A DNA stretch of 64,000 nt from Diphasiastrum complanatum (Eukaryota; Streptophyta; Lycopodiopsida; Lycopodiales; Lycopodiaceae): NCBI GenBank assembly GCA_029204225.1, contig CM055096.1, forward strand, positions 64,777,370 to 64,841,369. Direction: 5' to 3'. Below the pieces are notes generated by a model. That model saw only the letters and a program-made list of their open reading frames with translations, was not told where the DNA came from and searched no databases. This document shows positions 33,770 to 44,889 of this stretch, in pieces. A program made the translations under genes and the position numbers. Position 1 is the stretch's first letter, and each line of letters opens with the position of its first letter.

Positions 33770-35236
33770 AAAATAACACTTAACTAGTCCTTTTGGTTGC
33801 TTGTAACAAGATTTGAAAAGATCTTCACTTGGCGATAGTTATACCTATCTCTTCCTTATGGATGTAATGTAGAACTTCAGGATCCAAGGCATATTTCTCA
33901 TCTACTTTCCTTACCAATACGTTGAACTCTTCCTTTGACCTTGACTGCAACAAAGTACATGTGTCATCTCGATCCTCTTGCAATACTTCAAGTAAGAGAG
34001 TTTCTATCCATGCTTTTTGGCATGGAACATGCAAAGGACATTACATTCCACTTGGGAATGTTCATCCTCTTGATAGAATTCTCAAGAGCGTTGGTCAATC
34101 CCCTCAATAAAATTGAGTACTACAATCTCTCCAAATATGTTTTTCCTAGGAAAAAACATTCCCGAACTTTAAGATACAATCGCAGGCCCAAACCTTATGG
34201 TACTAGTGAATTGGAATTAAACCAATCATTTTTCACCCTACGCTTGTTTTATACACCTATTGCCCTACAAAAACATATTTGTAGATATCTGGCATAAAAT
34301 CTAGCCAAGCTAATACACCCTTGAGGTAGCATTTTGATTGTTTTGAAACATGATTAGATATTCACAAGTTGTAGTAAATTCGAAACATCTCTTTCAATCA
34401 TTGATTCACAACATTGTTGATCGACAATAACAAGGGTGGTGTACTATCATAATCATCCAGAATCTAACCATATTGGATAATAAAAATGGTGGAGATGATT
34501 GGAAAAGTCAGCAGGTGATGCTTCATAATTTGCAAAGTTTCTTTCTCTTAGTGTTCTCTTTTTTCACTATATTCTTTCCTTTGTTTATGTAACATCACCT
34601 TATGTTCTTGTAGCTCTTGGTGAGCCCTCTGGAAATTATCTTTTTGGATGTCCTTAAGTGAGTTTGCCTCATGAAGGTGTTGACGTATGGTCCCTAACCC
34701 CCTCAATGTGACTTTCAATTTTGTTATTTTTTGCCCAGCTTTATTCTCTCATCCAGAATCCTTTCATTGAATCTCTCTAGCTTTTGGCAATTTCAAAGCA
34801 AACGATTTTTTTTTAAGCTCTTTAAATCTTGGGTTAGGGAACGATCTTTTTTGTGGTTGCAAAACGTTTCATTTGGTGCACATCATTCTACATCCTTGTA
34901 TGACACCTCACTTTTTGTATTCACTTGGGTCTCTTTTGTGTACAAATCCAATGGAACATCAACCTCATCAATCCCCTTCGAGTGATTAGATTTTCAATAG
35001 ATTACAAAAGATGACAGTATATACAAAATATTAATTGGCAAATGATCACTCTTATAAAAAGAAAATGTGCTATAAAGTTATCAATTTTTAGAATTTCCAT
35101 AATGTGTAACAAGGAATAATGAATATTATTTCATAATTCCTGATGAAAATGTTAATATTTTCTAAACAAAATGTATTTAGACCACCATTGTGCCCCACAA
35201 TCAAGTTAAAAAATATAAATTTTTTCAATCTTGGAC

Positions 35237-35240
<4 letters not shown>
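33770..35240 (-). pseudogene. Decayed coding region with coiled-coil character, unrecognised
   Basis: Minus-strand frames across 34980-34480 read like a coiled coil ('NCQKLERFNERILDERIKLG', 'LHEANSLKDIQKDNFQRAHQ', 'ELQEHKVMLHKQRKEYSEKR') with stops between pieces. At 34100-33825 a second coding-like stretch ('LENSIKRMNIPKWNVMSFAC' and, in another frame, 'LQEDRDDTCTLLQSRSKEEF') follows. The order is coiled coil then a C-terminal domain on one strand, suggesting a single decayed gene. Family not recognised. Confidence 0.3.

Positions 35241-35297
<57 letters not shown>
35241..35297. repeat. (GA)n microsatellite, about 57 bp
   Basis: Uninterrupted GA run directly before copy B of the dispersed repeat. 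Confidence 0.95.
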
Positions 35298-35299
<2 letters not shown>

Positions 35300-35304
35300 T
35301 ACAT

Positions 35305-35795
35305 TTGTACCCTCAAAAATCATTTGATTTGTTAGAAATGAACAAAAGATTTCATTTCAAAATTAACTATCATGAAATATTATGAGAAACTTTGTTTTAT
35401 CCATTCACATCATTGTCAAATAAATATACAAAGATTGCAATCTAGAAGGCTTAAAAAATAAGCAAACCTCATTGCAATGCTCAAACTCACCTCAGAGTGA
35501 CATCTTAGCTTTTCGCAAATCTTTATAATAGTTTATCGATATCACAACAAAGCTAAAAAGCTTTAATGTGCATGTGTACATCCAAGAATCATTCAAATGC
35601 TGAAACTTGGAAAATCTAACATCACAATTTAAAAGAATTTGAAAATAAGTTTTAATTTTTCATGCAAGGTAACTCTACAACCACGAAGGTAACAAGGTGA
35701 TCAATCCATTTGGCATCAAGAGAAGTTTTGTATTACGCAAAGCATTCAAATTGCTAAAAAAATAAATTAAAAAAGCAAAGCTTGCTCTAAAACAA
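35305..35795 (+). repeat. Dispersed repeat, copy B
   Basis: Nearly the same as 1236-1720 and in the same orientation, with scattered substitutions and small indels. It begins 8 bp after a (GA)n tract and ends at an AT-rich run before the mannanase piece. Confidence 0.85.
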
Positions 35796-36276
35796 TCTAT
35801 ATTAATTAAAAAAATAGCGTTTCGCGGGCAGCTCACGCTGCCTGTGTAACACGTTCATTTACTGCATGTCACGTCCATTTACTGCATTTCGCTGCTCCTG
35901 TTAAACCGTGAGGGCATCGCAACTTTTGTCATGCATCGTATCAGAGATCAGCAATGTTGAAGACGTCTCAAAGTTGGTCGTAAGCACTTCAGAGTTCGGA
36001 GTTGAACATACCTAGACGTGTTTGCTGACTTGCCAAACTCTGCAAATAGGAACCCTGAAAGACATGCTCGTTGAAGACCCCTGGTGAGATTTGAAGAGCT
36101 CTGTATGAGCCATCGTTGAAAGCCCATGTGTGACCTACATTGGGGCCCAGTTTCACAGCTTGATCCATCAACCCGCTCACTTGAGCTCTGGATTGCGTGT
36201 CTACAGCGAAATGAGCCATCGTTGAAAGCCCATGTGCGACCTACATTGATGCCCAGTTTCACAGCTTGATCCATCA
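35796..36276 (-). pseudogene. Endo-beta-mannanase (GH5) exon fragment, partly duplicated
   Basis: The minus-strand frame from about 36174 to 36055 reads 'GLMDQAVKLGPNVGHTWAFN' followed by 'DGSYRALQISPGVFNEHVFQ'. In plant mannan endo-1,4-beta-mannosidases this is the early catalytic-domain segment ('...GL.VcRTWAFnDG.y.ALQiSPG.yde.vFk'). A second, shorter copy of the same segment (36276-36208, 'VLMDQAVKLGINVGRTWAFN') precedes it, so about 65 bp are tandemly repeated with 90% or better identity by eye. After VFQ the similarity ends. No other exon, catalytic glutamate or signal peptide is present. It is a captured or decayed gene piece. Confidence 0.65.
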
Positions 36277-36396
36277 ACACGCAGATCCAGCATATATTGC
36301 TTATCATGATGAGGAGTGGGGCGTTGCCTCATAGTTCGGGATTAGACAAAAAAAAAATATACATGATGTTAGAATGAACCCCCACCCTCTCCCCCC

Positions 36397-36401
<5 letters not shown>

Positions 36402-36461
<60 letters not shown>

Positions 36462-36680
36462 CAGGTTCAAGTGCATTTTCACATCATGCACTAAGGTTGC
36501 AGCAACAACATACATGAGGATGGATGATGTAAATGTACAAGGGCTAATAAAGAGAGAGACATAGATGAGGAGCTGGAGCTGCAAACGGAAATTATGCTGG
36601 AGCTAGAAATGGAGATGGAGTTTATGCTAGATCTGGAGATGGAGTTTATGCGCCTGAAGCTGGAGTTGTAGCTGGAGAAA
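36402..36680. repeat. (CT)n tract and a GGAGAT-type minisatellite
   Basis: A CT run fills 36402-36457. At about 36565-36675 a purine-rich array repeats variants of 'gctggagatggagtttatgc' about five times. The serine-rich open frame on the opposite strand is a by-product. Confidence 0.8.
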
Positions 36681-37481
36681 ATCACATTTATGTTTTTTAT
36701 GTTTTTTCGTGTATGTGTTTATGTTCAGAGCGCCCATCACCCATAGGCTGGGAGCTCTTTCACCCTCATTTGTTTACAACATCAAAGAAACCATAGGCAT
36801 GTGTGTGCAATGGCCTCTCCCATGTACAAACCTCTATAAACAATGTTAAGTATTTTTTATGTTTATGTTTTTTATTTGTTTGTGTATGTGTTTAGGGTAA
36901 AGCGCGGGCAATGCTTGACAAATATGTGTATCCACATTGGATGTACCAATGCATATCTAACGTATCCATACACATCGAATCCTGTATCCCCTGTTGGGCA
37001 CCAGTGGTGCACCACACAAAATATGTACAGTAGAATACAAAGTGGGAGCTCAATCCATATGCAAACAAGTAAATAAGTGTGTAACATATACAATTGTAAA
37101 GGTAAAAAGTGGGTCGCAATGAACTCCAAAAATATCGAAAACCATATGAGTACATGGTCACAACCCGTAGAATCCGTAGTAGGCCTAGAAGTCTAAAACC
37201 TAATGTGCCGGCAACCTACTGATATTGTTTTGAGGCAGTTAAAAATATTTCATCATCCACAAGTCTAAGAACCTATTTTACGTTGTCTACAACTTAGCCA
37301 TTAATTATCTGAATTCTATGGTCCTATCATACTTCCAATGGTTTAGGGTGATAAGATTTGTGTGTTCGAATGATGAATGACTACAATTGTGGTTTATTGG
37401 CTGGTATAAAAAATAGACTACACACAGATGTTCAATTGGGTATTTGGTTTGATGTGTTGCAATGTCCTACAGTACGCGAAA
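36681..37481. other. No gene recognised before the Helitron
   Basis: The stretch is rich in 'ttttatgttttttt' and 'gtatgtgttta' words occurring twice (about 36690-36725 and 36850-36895). It may contain the 5' part of the Helitron, whose TC terminus I could not define. Confidence 0.35.
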
Positions 37482-38510
37482 ATGTCGGAAACAAGCGACA
37501 ATGTGATTAATTTGGAACCACGGCAAATGGAAGACGTCCATAAGAGTCCAGAATATGAAAGACGTAATGTATGGGAGAATGAGCAAATGAGGGATGATGG
37601 CATCGGTATTGAGTGCACGAGGAATGCATTGCGAAAGAGGGGTTTACCTACTTCAGAAGGAGTGCATATAAATCCCTCCTACCGAACGGTAGAAATGGAG
37701 TCAAGATGTGAGCGGATAAAGATGCTTGCATGACAAAGAAGTGCCAAAAGAAGGATAATGAATGATAATATGCCAGATATGAGAATATGTTCAACCAGTG
37801 CAAGTGTAACGCCGGAGCAGATACGAAGCAACCCCTCTTATACAACATCTGATGTGGAATCAAGGTCGGAAAAGAGGAGAAGACTTGCTCGCCGACGACA
37901 AGCAAAGCATAAGGTTCTAAGATCACTATTTCATGTAGAAAGTAGAACAATGAAAATGGGCAATGTAGCAGACTTGGTTCAAGAAGTCTCGCCCGTAGAG
38001 ACATCTTCTACTTTTCAAATAACACCTTCAATTGGTTCTGAGGTCAACGTCGGGATATCAGAATCAAGAGTGCACTCTACAATGACAATGGCGAAACTAG
38101 GGCAAATACGATACCATCCTTCCTACACAACGCCTGATGTGGAATCAAGGTCAGAAAAGAGGAGAAGACTTGCTCGCCGACGACAAGCAAAGCCTAAGGT
38201 TCTAAGATCACTATTTCATGTAGAAAGTAGAACAATGGAAGGGGCCATGTAGCGGACTTGGTTCAAGAAGTCTCGCCCGTAGAGACATCTTCTACTTTTC
38301 AAATAACACTTTCAATTGGTTTTGAGGTCAACGTTGGGATATCAGAAACAAGAGTGCACTCTACAACGACAACGGTGACACTAGAGCAAATTCGATACCA
38401 TCCTTCCTACAAAATGCCTGATGTGGAATCAAGGTCGGAAAAGAGGAGAAGACTTGCTAGACGTAGGTGTGCAAAGCAAAGAGTTTTGGAATCACTCTTT
38501 TGATTGGAGA
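37482..38510 (+). pseudogene. Helitron N-terminal region with 285-bp coding tandem repeats
   Basis: Three copies of a 95-codon unit are keyed by 'gatgtggaat' at 37851, 38136 and 38420 (periods 285 and 284 bp). Each codes for 'PSYTTPDVESRSEKRRRLAR' and 'SLFHVESRTM', with a strongly basic RRRLARRR core that could act as a nuclear localisation or DNA-binding segment. A more divergent copy lies upstream (37670-37730, 'NPSYRTVEMESRCERIKML'). The second full unit is one base short, which throws the third out of frame. Copies 1 and 2 are nearly identical, pointing to recent duplication. Confidence 0.8.
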
Positions 38511-39624
38511 GTATGACAGAGATTGGTGTAAGAAGCATAGATCCTTGTAGTCTTGACCTTACTCTTCAAAGAGGAAGAAGAAGTGCAATGCCTAGAATGT
38601 TTAAAGTTGCTCGCTATGGGGAAACGACCAGATATCGTGATTTTGGATGGATGAGATTCACGTGTTCATCTTGTTTAGCCTTAAAGTGGAAAACTGAAAT
38701 GAATGGTTCATCTTGTTGCATGAGAAGAAAGGTAAAACTTCCGTTGCTACCTCCTCCACCTGAGGTACTTTTGAGACTTTACACATGTGATAGCGAGGAA
38801 GGACCTCATTTCAGAAAGCATATCCGAAGTTTCAACAATTGCATGGCATTTGCTTCTCTTGGTGTCAAAATTGATAATTCGACTGCGATTCAAAGGGAGG
38901 GGCTTACAACTTTAGGGTTTAAGGAAGATTATGCCATCAAATGGGTGGTTTTTCACTGGGAGTATCTATGTCGTTGTTTTCGCAAATATACATAATGGAT
39001 GGTGATGAGTTGCAATTAGATCAATGGATGTCCTTGAATCCTATCTTACGACGTGACATATTGGGGAGGTTGCAACAGATGATGGCAGAGATAAATCCCT
39101 TCATGAAGTCATTTAAAAATGCTGGGAAAATAATGCGTGCTAACCAACGGTTGACATTCGTCTACATATAATATCCGGAAATTCAAATGACAAACAACAT
39201 AGACAATATAGTGTTCCAACATCAAATGAGATTGTTGTATTGCTCTCCCTCGATGGTGTTCCTTCAGATGAGCAACGTGACATAATGCTGCATTTCTTAC
39301 ATGATGGTTTACAAAAAAATCAGCCAGTTGCATTCCTTGTACGATGCATTGCATTTTGTGTTGTTGCTTCCTTTTGGAACCGATGGTTGGCATCTTGGGA
39401 TACCTCATGAACAGTTGGGAGACAATGTTGTAGGGTTAATCAGAGATGTTGTGAGGGGTACAAATGGAAGCGATAATAACAGTACGGAAGATGAAGGTGA
39501 TGGCTTTGGTGAAGGATGTCTTGCAAGAACAAAAAACGTCACGATTCGAGAGCTTTATAGTTACCATTTACAAGTGAGGGAAAGCCATGTGTCTCCAATT
39601 CTTTTGGGCGGAAAGCTCCTATAG
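38504..39624 (+). pseudogene. Helitron_like_N domain remnant
   Basis: The frame 38504-38995 carries the family's cysteine segment 'CSSCLALKWKTEMNGSSCC', then 'LPLLPPPPEVLLRLY' and 'FRKHIRSFNNCMAFASLGVK'. Frames at 38941-39171 ('INPFMKSFKNAG') and 39301-39624 ('HSLYDALHFVLLLPFGTDGW', 'TIRELYSYHLQVRE') continue the domain with stops between. This order matches Helitron replicase N-termini. The domain precedes the Rep nuclease, which is absent here. Confidence 0.85.
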
Positions 39625-39673
39625 GAGTACATGTGTGATCAATTGGCAAAAAATGTTCAGCAAAATATGAAGT

Positions 39674-40616
39674 TTGTATATAAAAACCAAAAGAGATTCC
39701 GTAGAGAAATTAGAAGTGGTAGGTATTGTTGACGTTGAAAGACATATGCAAGCTGCAGGTAAGTCTCTATCAAACTTTGGATTTGAGGTGCCCGTGTTGG
39801 ACGTAGATTTTTCTCCTCTTTTTCAGGAGGAAGTATTTGTGGATGAGAGCATGGCAGAGGTGGAAGTCGTAATGGCGAGACTAAATGTTGAGCAAAGAAG
39901 CATTTTTGAGCAGCTTATTTGTGGGCATGTTTTGGAGAGAAATGGTGGGTTGTTTTTTGTAGATGGGCCTGGTGGGACAAGAAAAACATATTTGTACAAT
40001 GTTATGCTTTCTTGGGTACGTGCCAGAGGATGGATTGCATTTGTTGTTGCATCGTCAAGAATAGCAGCTTTGTTGATGAAAGGTGGCCGAACAGCTCACT
40101 CTCGATTTAAAATTCCTCCAATGGATTTGCACAAAACATCTACTTGCGGTATATCGAAACAGAGTGAGTTGGGTAAACTCATAATCGCATGTCGTTTGAT
40201 AGTGTGGGATGAGGCTCCAATGATGCACAAACACATATTAGAGAGAGTTGATAGAACTCTTCGTGATCTGTTATCATCATATGGTCCTTTTGGTGAAATA
40301 ACAATTGTTCTTGGTGGAGATTTTTGGCAAATTTTGCCAGTGGTAAGAAGAGGTAGTCGTGCACAAATAGTATCTGCATCAGTTGAAAACAAACATGAGG
40401 GTAATGGGATTGGAAGGGAGTGATGTAAATGAGCAGGTTGACTTTGCTAAGTTTCTCTTGAGAGTTGGAGATGGTAGAGAGGAAACTTATATGCATCATG
40501 ATTTGGAAAGTATTGTTTACCAGCTAATATGTGTCTTGGTATTCAATCCTTGGATGATTATGATATCATTCACCTTTCCAAATATCATAGAGAATTATAA
40601 AGATGTCAATTTTTGA
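39674..40616 (+). pseudogene. Helitron PIF1-type helicase remnant
   Basis: The open frame 39674-40423 holds helicase motif I 'GPGGTRKTYLYN' (39965-40000), 'ASSRIAALLMKGGRTAHSRF', Walker B 'LIVWDEAPMMHKHILERVDR' and 'VLGGDFWQILPVV'. Motif I normally reads GPGGTGKT; here the glycine before the lysine is arginine, which should impair ATP binding. 'ASSGIAA' is likewise ASSRIAA. After a frameshift, 40383-40616 gives 'NEQVDFAKFLLRVGDGREE' and then degenerates; the C-terminal helicase motifs are missing. PIF1-like helicases unwind DNA during rolling-circle transposition. Confidence 0.85.
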
Positions 40617-40819
40617 AAGAATCGTGCAATATTGACTTCATTAGAAATCCTCTCAAGGTTTATACGAAAAAATCAGAAGTGAATCACTCCAATTAGAAGC
40701 AATATTAACAAAGATAACCTGGTGAAAGTGCACTCTACCACTACAAGAAGACAAAATCAGAGCAACCAGATTCAAGAACAAGAAGACAAAATCAGAGCAA
40801 CTAGATTCAACGCAACCAC

Positions 40820-41857
40820 TAGCTTTATATGTCGATGATTATTTAATCATCAGCAACTCAACTCAGTTATTGCACGAGACAAAGTCTCTATTGTCACAAG
40901 AATTGGAAATGACTGATTTGGTCGAGTTCATTACCTACTTGGTATGGAGATCACTAGAGATCGCACAAGCAGAAGGATCACTGTAAGCCAGGAAGCATCA
41001 TATCTGAACAATGCACTTCGCAGATATGGCATGGAGGACTGTAAGTTGATAGACACACCAATGTATCCATGATCCAAGCTATCCAAAGACATGTGCCCCA
41101 AAATTGATGCAAAACAGAAGGAGATGAACAAATATCCTTATCATTCCATCATTGGATCGATAATGTACTTTATGATCGGCACACATCCTGATTTAGCTTA
41201 TTCAATAAGCACGCTATCACAATATGTGTCCCCAATCCAGGCCTACAACATTGGAAGGCTCTACAATGATTAATGAGGTACATTAAAGCGATGAAGCACT
41301 ATGCTTTGTGCTATAATGGAAATACAGATGCTGCACTTACACTTGTTACCTATGCAGATTCTTATTGGATAGGAGACGTTGATACCAAAAAATCAACGTC
41401 TGGGTATATCTGTTTCCTTGCACCTTGCAAGAGGACCATTTCGTGGAATAGCAGAAAACAGAAATGCATTTTATTGTCCTCTACGGAATTTGAATATGTT
41501 GCAGCTACATCAATAGTAAAGGAGATCATATGGCTTAGAAGATTGCTTCAGAATCTGCAATTTTCGCAAATTGGCCTTTCTATACTACAGTGCGACAATA
41601 AGATCTATATAGTTCTATCTTTGAACCCACAAACTCATGCTAGGACCAAACACATAGAGGTTCAGTTTCGTTTTCTTGGAGAGAAAGTTCAAAACAAGGA
41701 TGGTGTACTAAGCTACCATCATATAGACAGTATGTTGGCTGATATTTTGACAAAACCATTGTCAAGGGAAAAATATTCTACTATGGTAGGATTGTTAAGT
41801 CTCAAATTCGAATTCAGATTTGTAGCAGTAAGGTTAAGCGGGACCATTGGAGTTTAA
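40820..41857 (+). pseudogene. copia RT C-terminus and RNase H remnant
   Basis: The plus strand begins at the catalytic 'LYVDDYLIISNSTQLLHETK' (40829 onward), then 'KYPYHSIIGSIMYF', 'HPDLAYSISTLSQYVSP' and a long RNase H frame (41273-41857) with 'DVDTKKSTSGYICF', 'KQKCILLSSTEFEYVAATSI', 'LRRLLQNL', 'ARTKHIEVQFRFL' and 'SMLADILTKPLS'. The frame runs to a stop at the purine tract before an LTR. The 5' part of pol and all of gag are gone; the left end follows a short tandem duplication ('acaaaatcagagcaac', 40745-40812) next to the Helitron remains. Confidence 0.85.
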
Positions 41858-42950
41858 TCTTATTCCTACTCATCCTTTTCACGCCCTTCATCTCTTAAGG
41901 AAATCACTCTCTCAAGCATTCTATAGAAATACACTATCTTTTTCACAGTCTACAGAAATACACGTAAAGGTCCAAACAGGCAGAACCACAATCGCACCGC
42001 AAGTGCCTTGCCTATGGTCACTTACAAAAGAGACTAAAGTAAACCACAAAGTCTTGCTTATGGTCATATGCGAAGACTCACCACTAGGAACCGCAAGAGT
42101 CTAGCTTACGGTTACTTACGAAGTGAACCGAAGTAAATCGTAAAGTCCTGCATTACGAAGTTGAAGTAAACTGACCGCAACAAGTACGCAATGACTCACA
42201 TATGAAGACCAATGGAAGGAGTCAATGCAACGAACCACAACACTCCAGCCTACGGTCCATTGCGATACTGAAGGAAGCCAAAGACATCGCAAGACATCGT
42301 AAGTTATCACTTACGGTCACCTACGAAGTGAATGAACAACAGCCGACCGAAGGAAACCGCCAAGTCAACGATTGCGGTTGACATACAGCTTTATCTTCAC
42401 ACCCTTGCAATCAGTCTACGGTTGCAGCAACACCACATTTTCACGCTCCTGACGAGTACGAAGGAAATTCTTTTGCTATATCTCTTCACATCTTTACGAT
42501 GCACCAATAGTTGATCTACGGATCAAGTACAAGGGCTGCTAATGATCTTTTATACTGTCATTAGAATAACTAAAGATCTTTTGAACGACCAAAAGCGGTC
42601 TTCTAGTAGCTGACTCCTCAAAGTTAGTGATCATTTTAGAGAGAGTAAAAAGTATTCTAAAAGATAGCATTCATTAGCTTTTGTAAGTAGGATCACGCAC
42701 TGATTGTTTTGTGATCTGATATTGTTGTTACTACAACACCTTTTTATACAGAAGTGCTATTTTTCATATCACTTGTGAATGTTTGAATGTCTCTGACTCT
42801 TTTTCTATTATCAGAACTTATTTGTCAGAAACAAATAATAGCACGGCTATCTCAGACGTCTAAATTGTTTGCATTCGCCATGGTTGTCTACGACACTTAC
42901 TCTCACATCTAATCAAATCAAAACTGCTTTGCATTCTTAGTCTCTAAAGT
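41848..42950 (+). repeat. 3' LTR of the 40.8 kb copia piece
   Basis: It starts TGGAGTTTAATC directly after a purine tract (aagcgggacc). It is rich in repeated 'cttacggt'/'gaccgcaa' words and has an inverted, diverged relative at 44890-45640: both carry 'gatctacggatcaagt', a 'ctgactcctca' block and 'gttgtctacgacac' in the same order. The right boundary is approximate. Confidence 0.55.
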
Positions 42951-43252
42951 AATCCAAGATCCTTCATGAGTTTTTCAACAGTTTCATCATTGTTTTTCTT
43001 TGGTGGGACGACGACCTCTTTTCCACTGTTGTCTGTGAACATCCATCATGTGTCCGGTGAAGCGATTCAAGCCATTGAAAGTGTCACAAGCCCTTTGTAC
43101 ATCCGTCGAATCTCAAATATACTTGGTAAGCATTGTTGCATTATGAATGTGATTTTTGATTAATCATCAGGTAGAAAAACAACATCATTACATAGCAACA
43201 TCAAATGATATTATCTGTTGTCTAGCAATATCGTTACATAGCGGAATCGACA

Positions 43253-43784
43253 TGTCTTATCTTGTTGATCGCCGGCGATCACCAGGGTGAGATCTATTGT
43301 AAAGACCACTAGGGAAAGCCCCTAAGAGGAGGATATGAAAACACAAGAGAGACTGCAGAGCAAAACCACCCAACCAAACCTAGGTCCCTCCTGGAGAATC
43401 CTCCTGGATCTAGCCCCCAAGCCATGCCATTGTGACAACAAGAGGAGAAGAGCTCAATAGGTAACCTAGACCAAGTCGTTGACGGAATAATCACTACCTC
43501 AATATATAGAGAGTAGGATCCTATGCATGAGCACATGAAATTCCCATGCAGGTCAACTATAAATAGGTCACAACTCTTCATGCATACCTCTTGCCTATAT
43601 CAGTCACATGTACATGCACTACTCCATATGTCTCAATTAGAGTCTGGGTCCTCTCAAGGTCATTAGTCACCAACAGGCCTTGACTTGGAATAAAATCTAG
43701 GCGTGACCAATAAACTCGAATACTGGAGGGCCGGTCTACCATATTAGGACTATTTCAGGTCCTTAACCGAATATGGCCATAACA
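43253..43784 (-). repeat. Gypsy-type 3' LTR
   Basis: Read on the minus strand, a polypurine tract (GGGAGGAAGAA) is followed by TGTTATGGCC, and the LTR ends ...AAGATAAGACA, 532 bp in total with TG...CA ends. A TATAAATAG-like box (complement near 43557-43565) may be its promoter. Only one copy is present in the window. Confidence 0.65.
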
Positions 43785-43920
43785 TTCTTCCTCCCTTAAA
43801 CAGGTCCTGTCCTCAGAACGAGAAAAATAAAACATGAAACTATTCCTTAAACTTTCAAATCTTACCCATGAATCATTATTTTTAGTCTGATCTTTCCATT
43901 TGAATAAGTACTCAGAGATG
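43785..43920 (-). pseudogene. Ty3/gypsy chromodomain remnant
   Basis: The minus strand reads 'EYLFKWKDQTKNNDSW' (about 43912-43864), the core pattern of a chromodomain (YLvKWkg...stWe). The reading continues to 'SRSEDRTCLREEECYGHI' across the polypurine tract, the usual C-terminus of chromovirus integrases. Chromodomains target integration to marked chromatin. Upstream the protein dissolves into stops within a few codons. Confidence 0.55.
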
Positions 43921-44889
43921 CAACAATATTTCAATTGCTTGCTCCTACTCTTGAATACTAACTCAAATTACAAAAGATACACTAAACTATAAATCCTCCA
44001 AATGGGTTGATCTACTCCAAAACAAAAGTTCATCACCTTCATGTAATCCCGATTACATGAAACACTGGGTGACTTTACTTTATTTTTAGAAATCATATCT
44101 GAAAGCTAAAGAAATTTCATTTCAATTTCTTGTAGTAAATAAGGCTTCTTGGTACAAATATTCTTAGAATATCCAAATATTCTAAAATACCACAATTTAG
44201 TCATCTAAAATCTCTAGGAGATCCATCAAGTCTCAAACAATCATAACTCAAACTAGAGTACTGCAGTTACTCTAATGAGTTAACAGCTCCATTTCTAGCA
44301 TCATATGCAAGAAATCAACATCTATTCGTATCTTAATAGATTTATATGTCTCCTACAAAACTGGAGATTTAGACTAAACTTTGTACACAAGCACTTATAG
44401 ACTACAATCTGAAAGATAAGCAAATTCCTCATAAGTAAGTAATTACTTAACGAAAGTGCCAGTGAGATCCACACAATCTCAAGTATGTGCTCGAGTAAAG
44501 AAATTTAGAGTTCAACTAACAAATCTAAATCCTTAACTCACCCAATTGATCAAGAATTACTCATTATCTTAAGAATTCACATTTTCTTATAATCTTCAAA
44601 TGATCTTTAAGTATCAGTTATGATCTGTCAATCAAGCTATAAGTGGAGAAGAATCCATTTCTAGTGAGTGATTTGGAGGTGTCATCAATTCTAGAGTGTG
44701 CTAGAGGGATTCCTTGTCAAAGTCAAACATTTTCAAGTGTAGAATGGGAATTTTTGCAATCCAAAATTCAATTTAGGTCAAAATACTTGTAGTAGGCTGA
44801 TTTCCCTCCCTACTAATTGGATTGTGCGAGTTTTAATGCATAAGAAAGGTTTTTGTGCTGGTGTGAGATTTTGAAAGAACGATCAGGTC
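43921..44889. other. No gene recognised; presumed decayed gypsy internal DNA
   Basis: AT-rich and free of convincing frames on either strand. Its place upstream (minus sense) of the chromodomain remnant suggests it is very decayed gypsy pol. Confidence 0.3.

Larger units (their letters stand above)
37482..40680 (+). mobile_element. Helitron, Rep-deleted and decayed
   Basis: Plus-strand frames give, in order, an N-terminal region with basic tandem repeats, the Helitron_like_N domain (38504-39620) and a PIF1-type helicase (39722-40616). The central Rep nuclease core with its HUH motif and catalytic tyrosines, which in intact elements lies between these, is missing: the sequence passes from 'FVYKNQKRFRREIRSGR' straight to the pre-helicase linker. 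Stops and frameshifts occur throughout. Termini (5' TC, 3' hairpin plus CTRR) were not found, so the limits given are those of the coding remains. Confidence 0.8.

Noticed and set aside
39109-39408. Minus-strand frame of 99 codons inside the Helitron
   Set aside because: It is the shadow of the plus-strand Helitron N-terminal domain.
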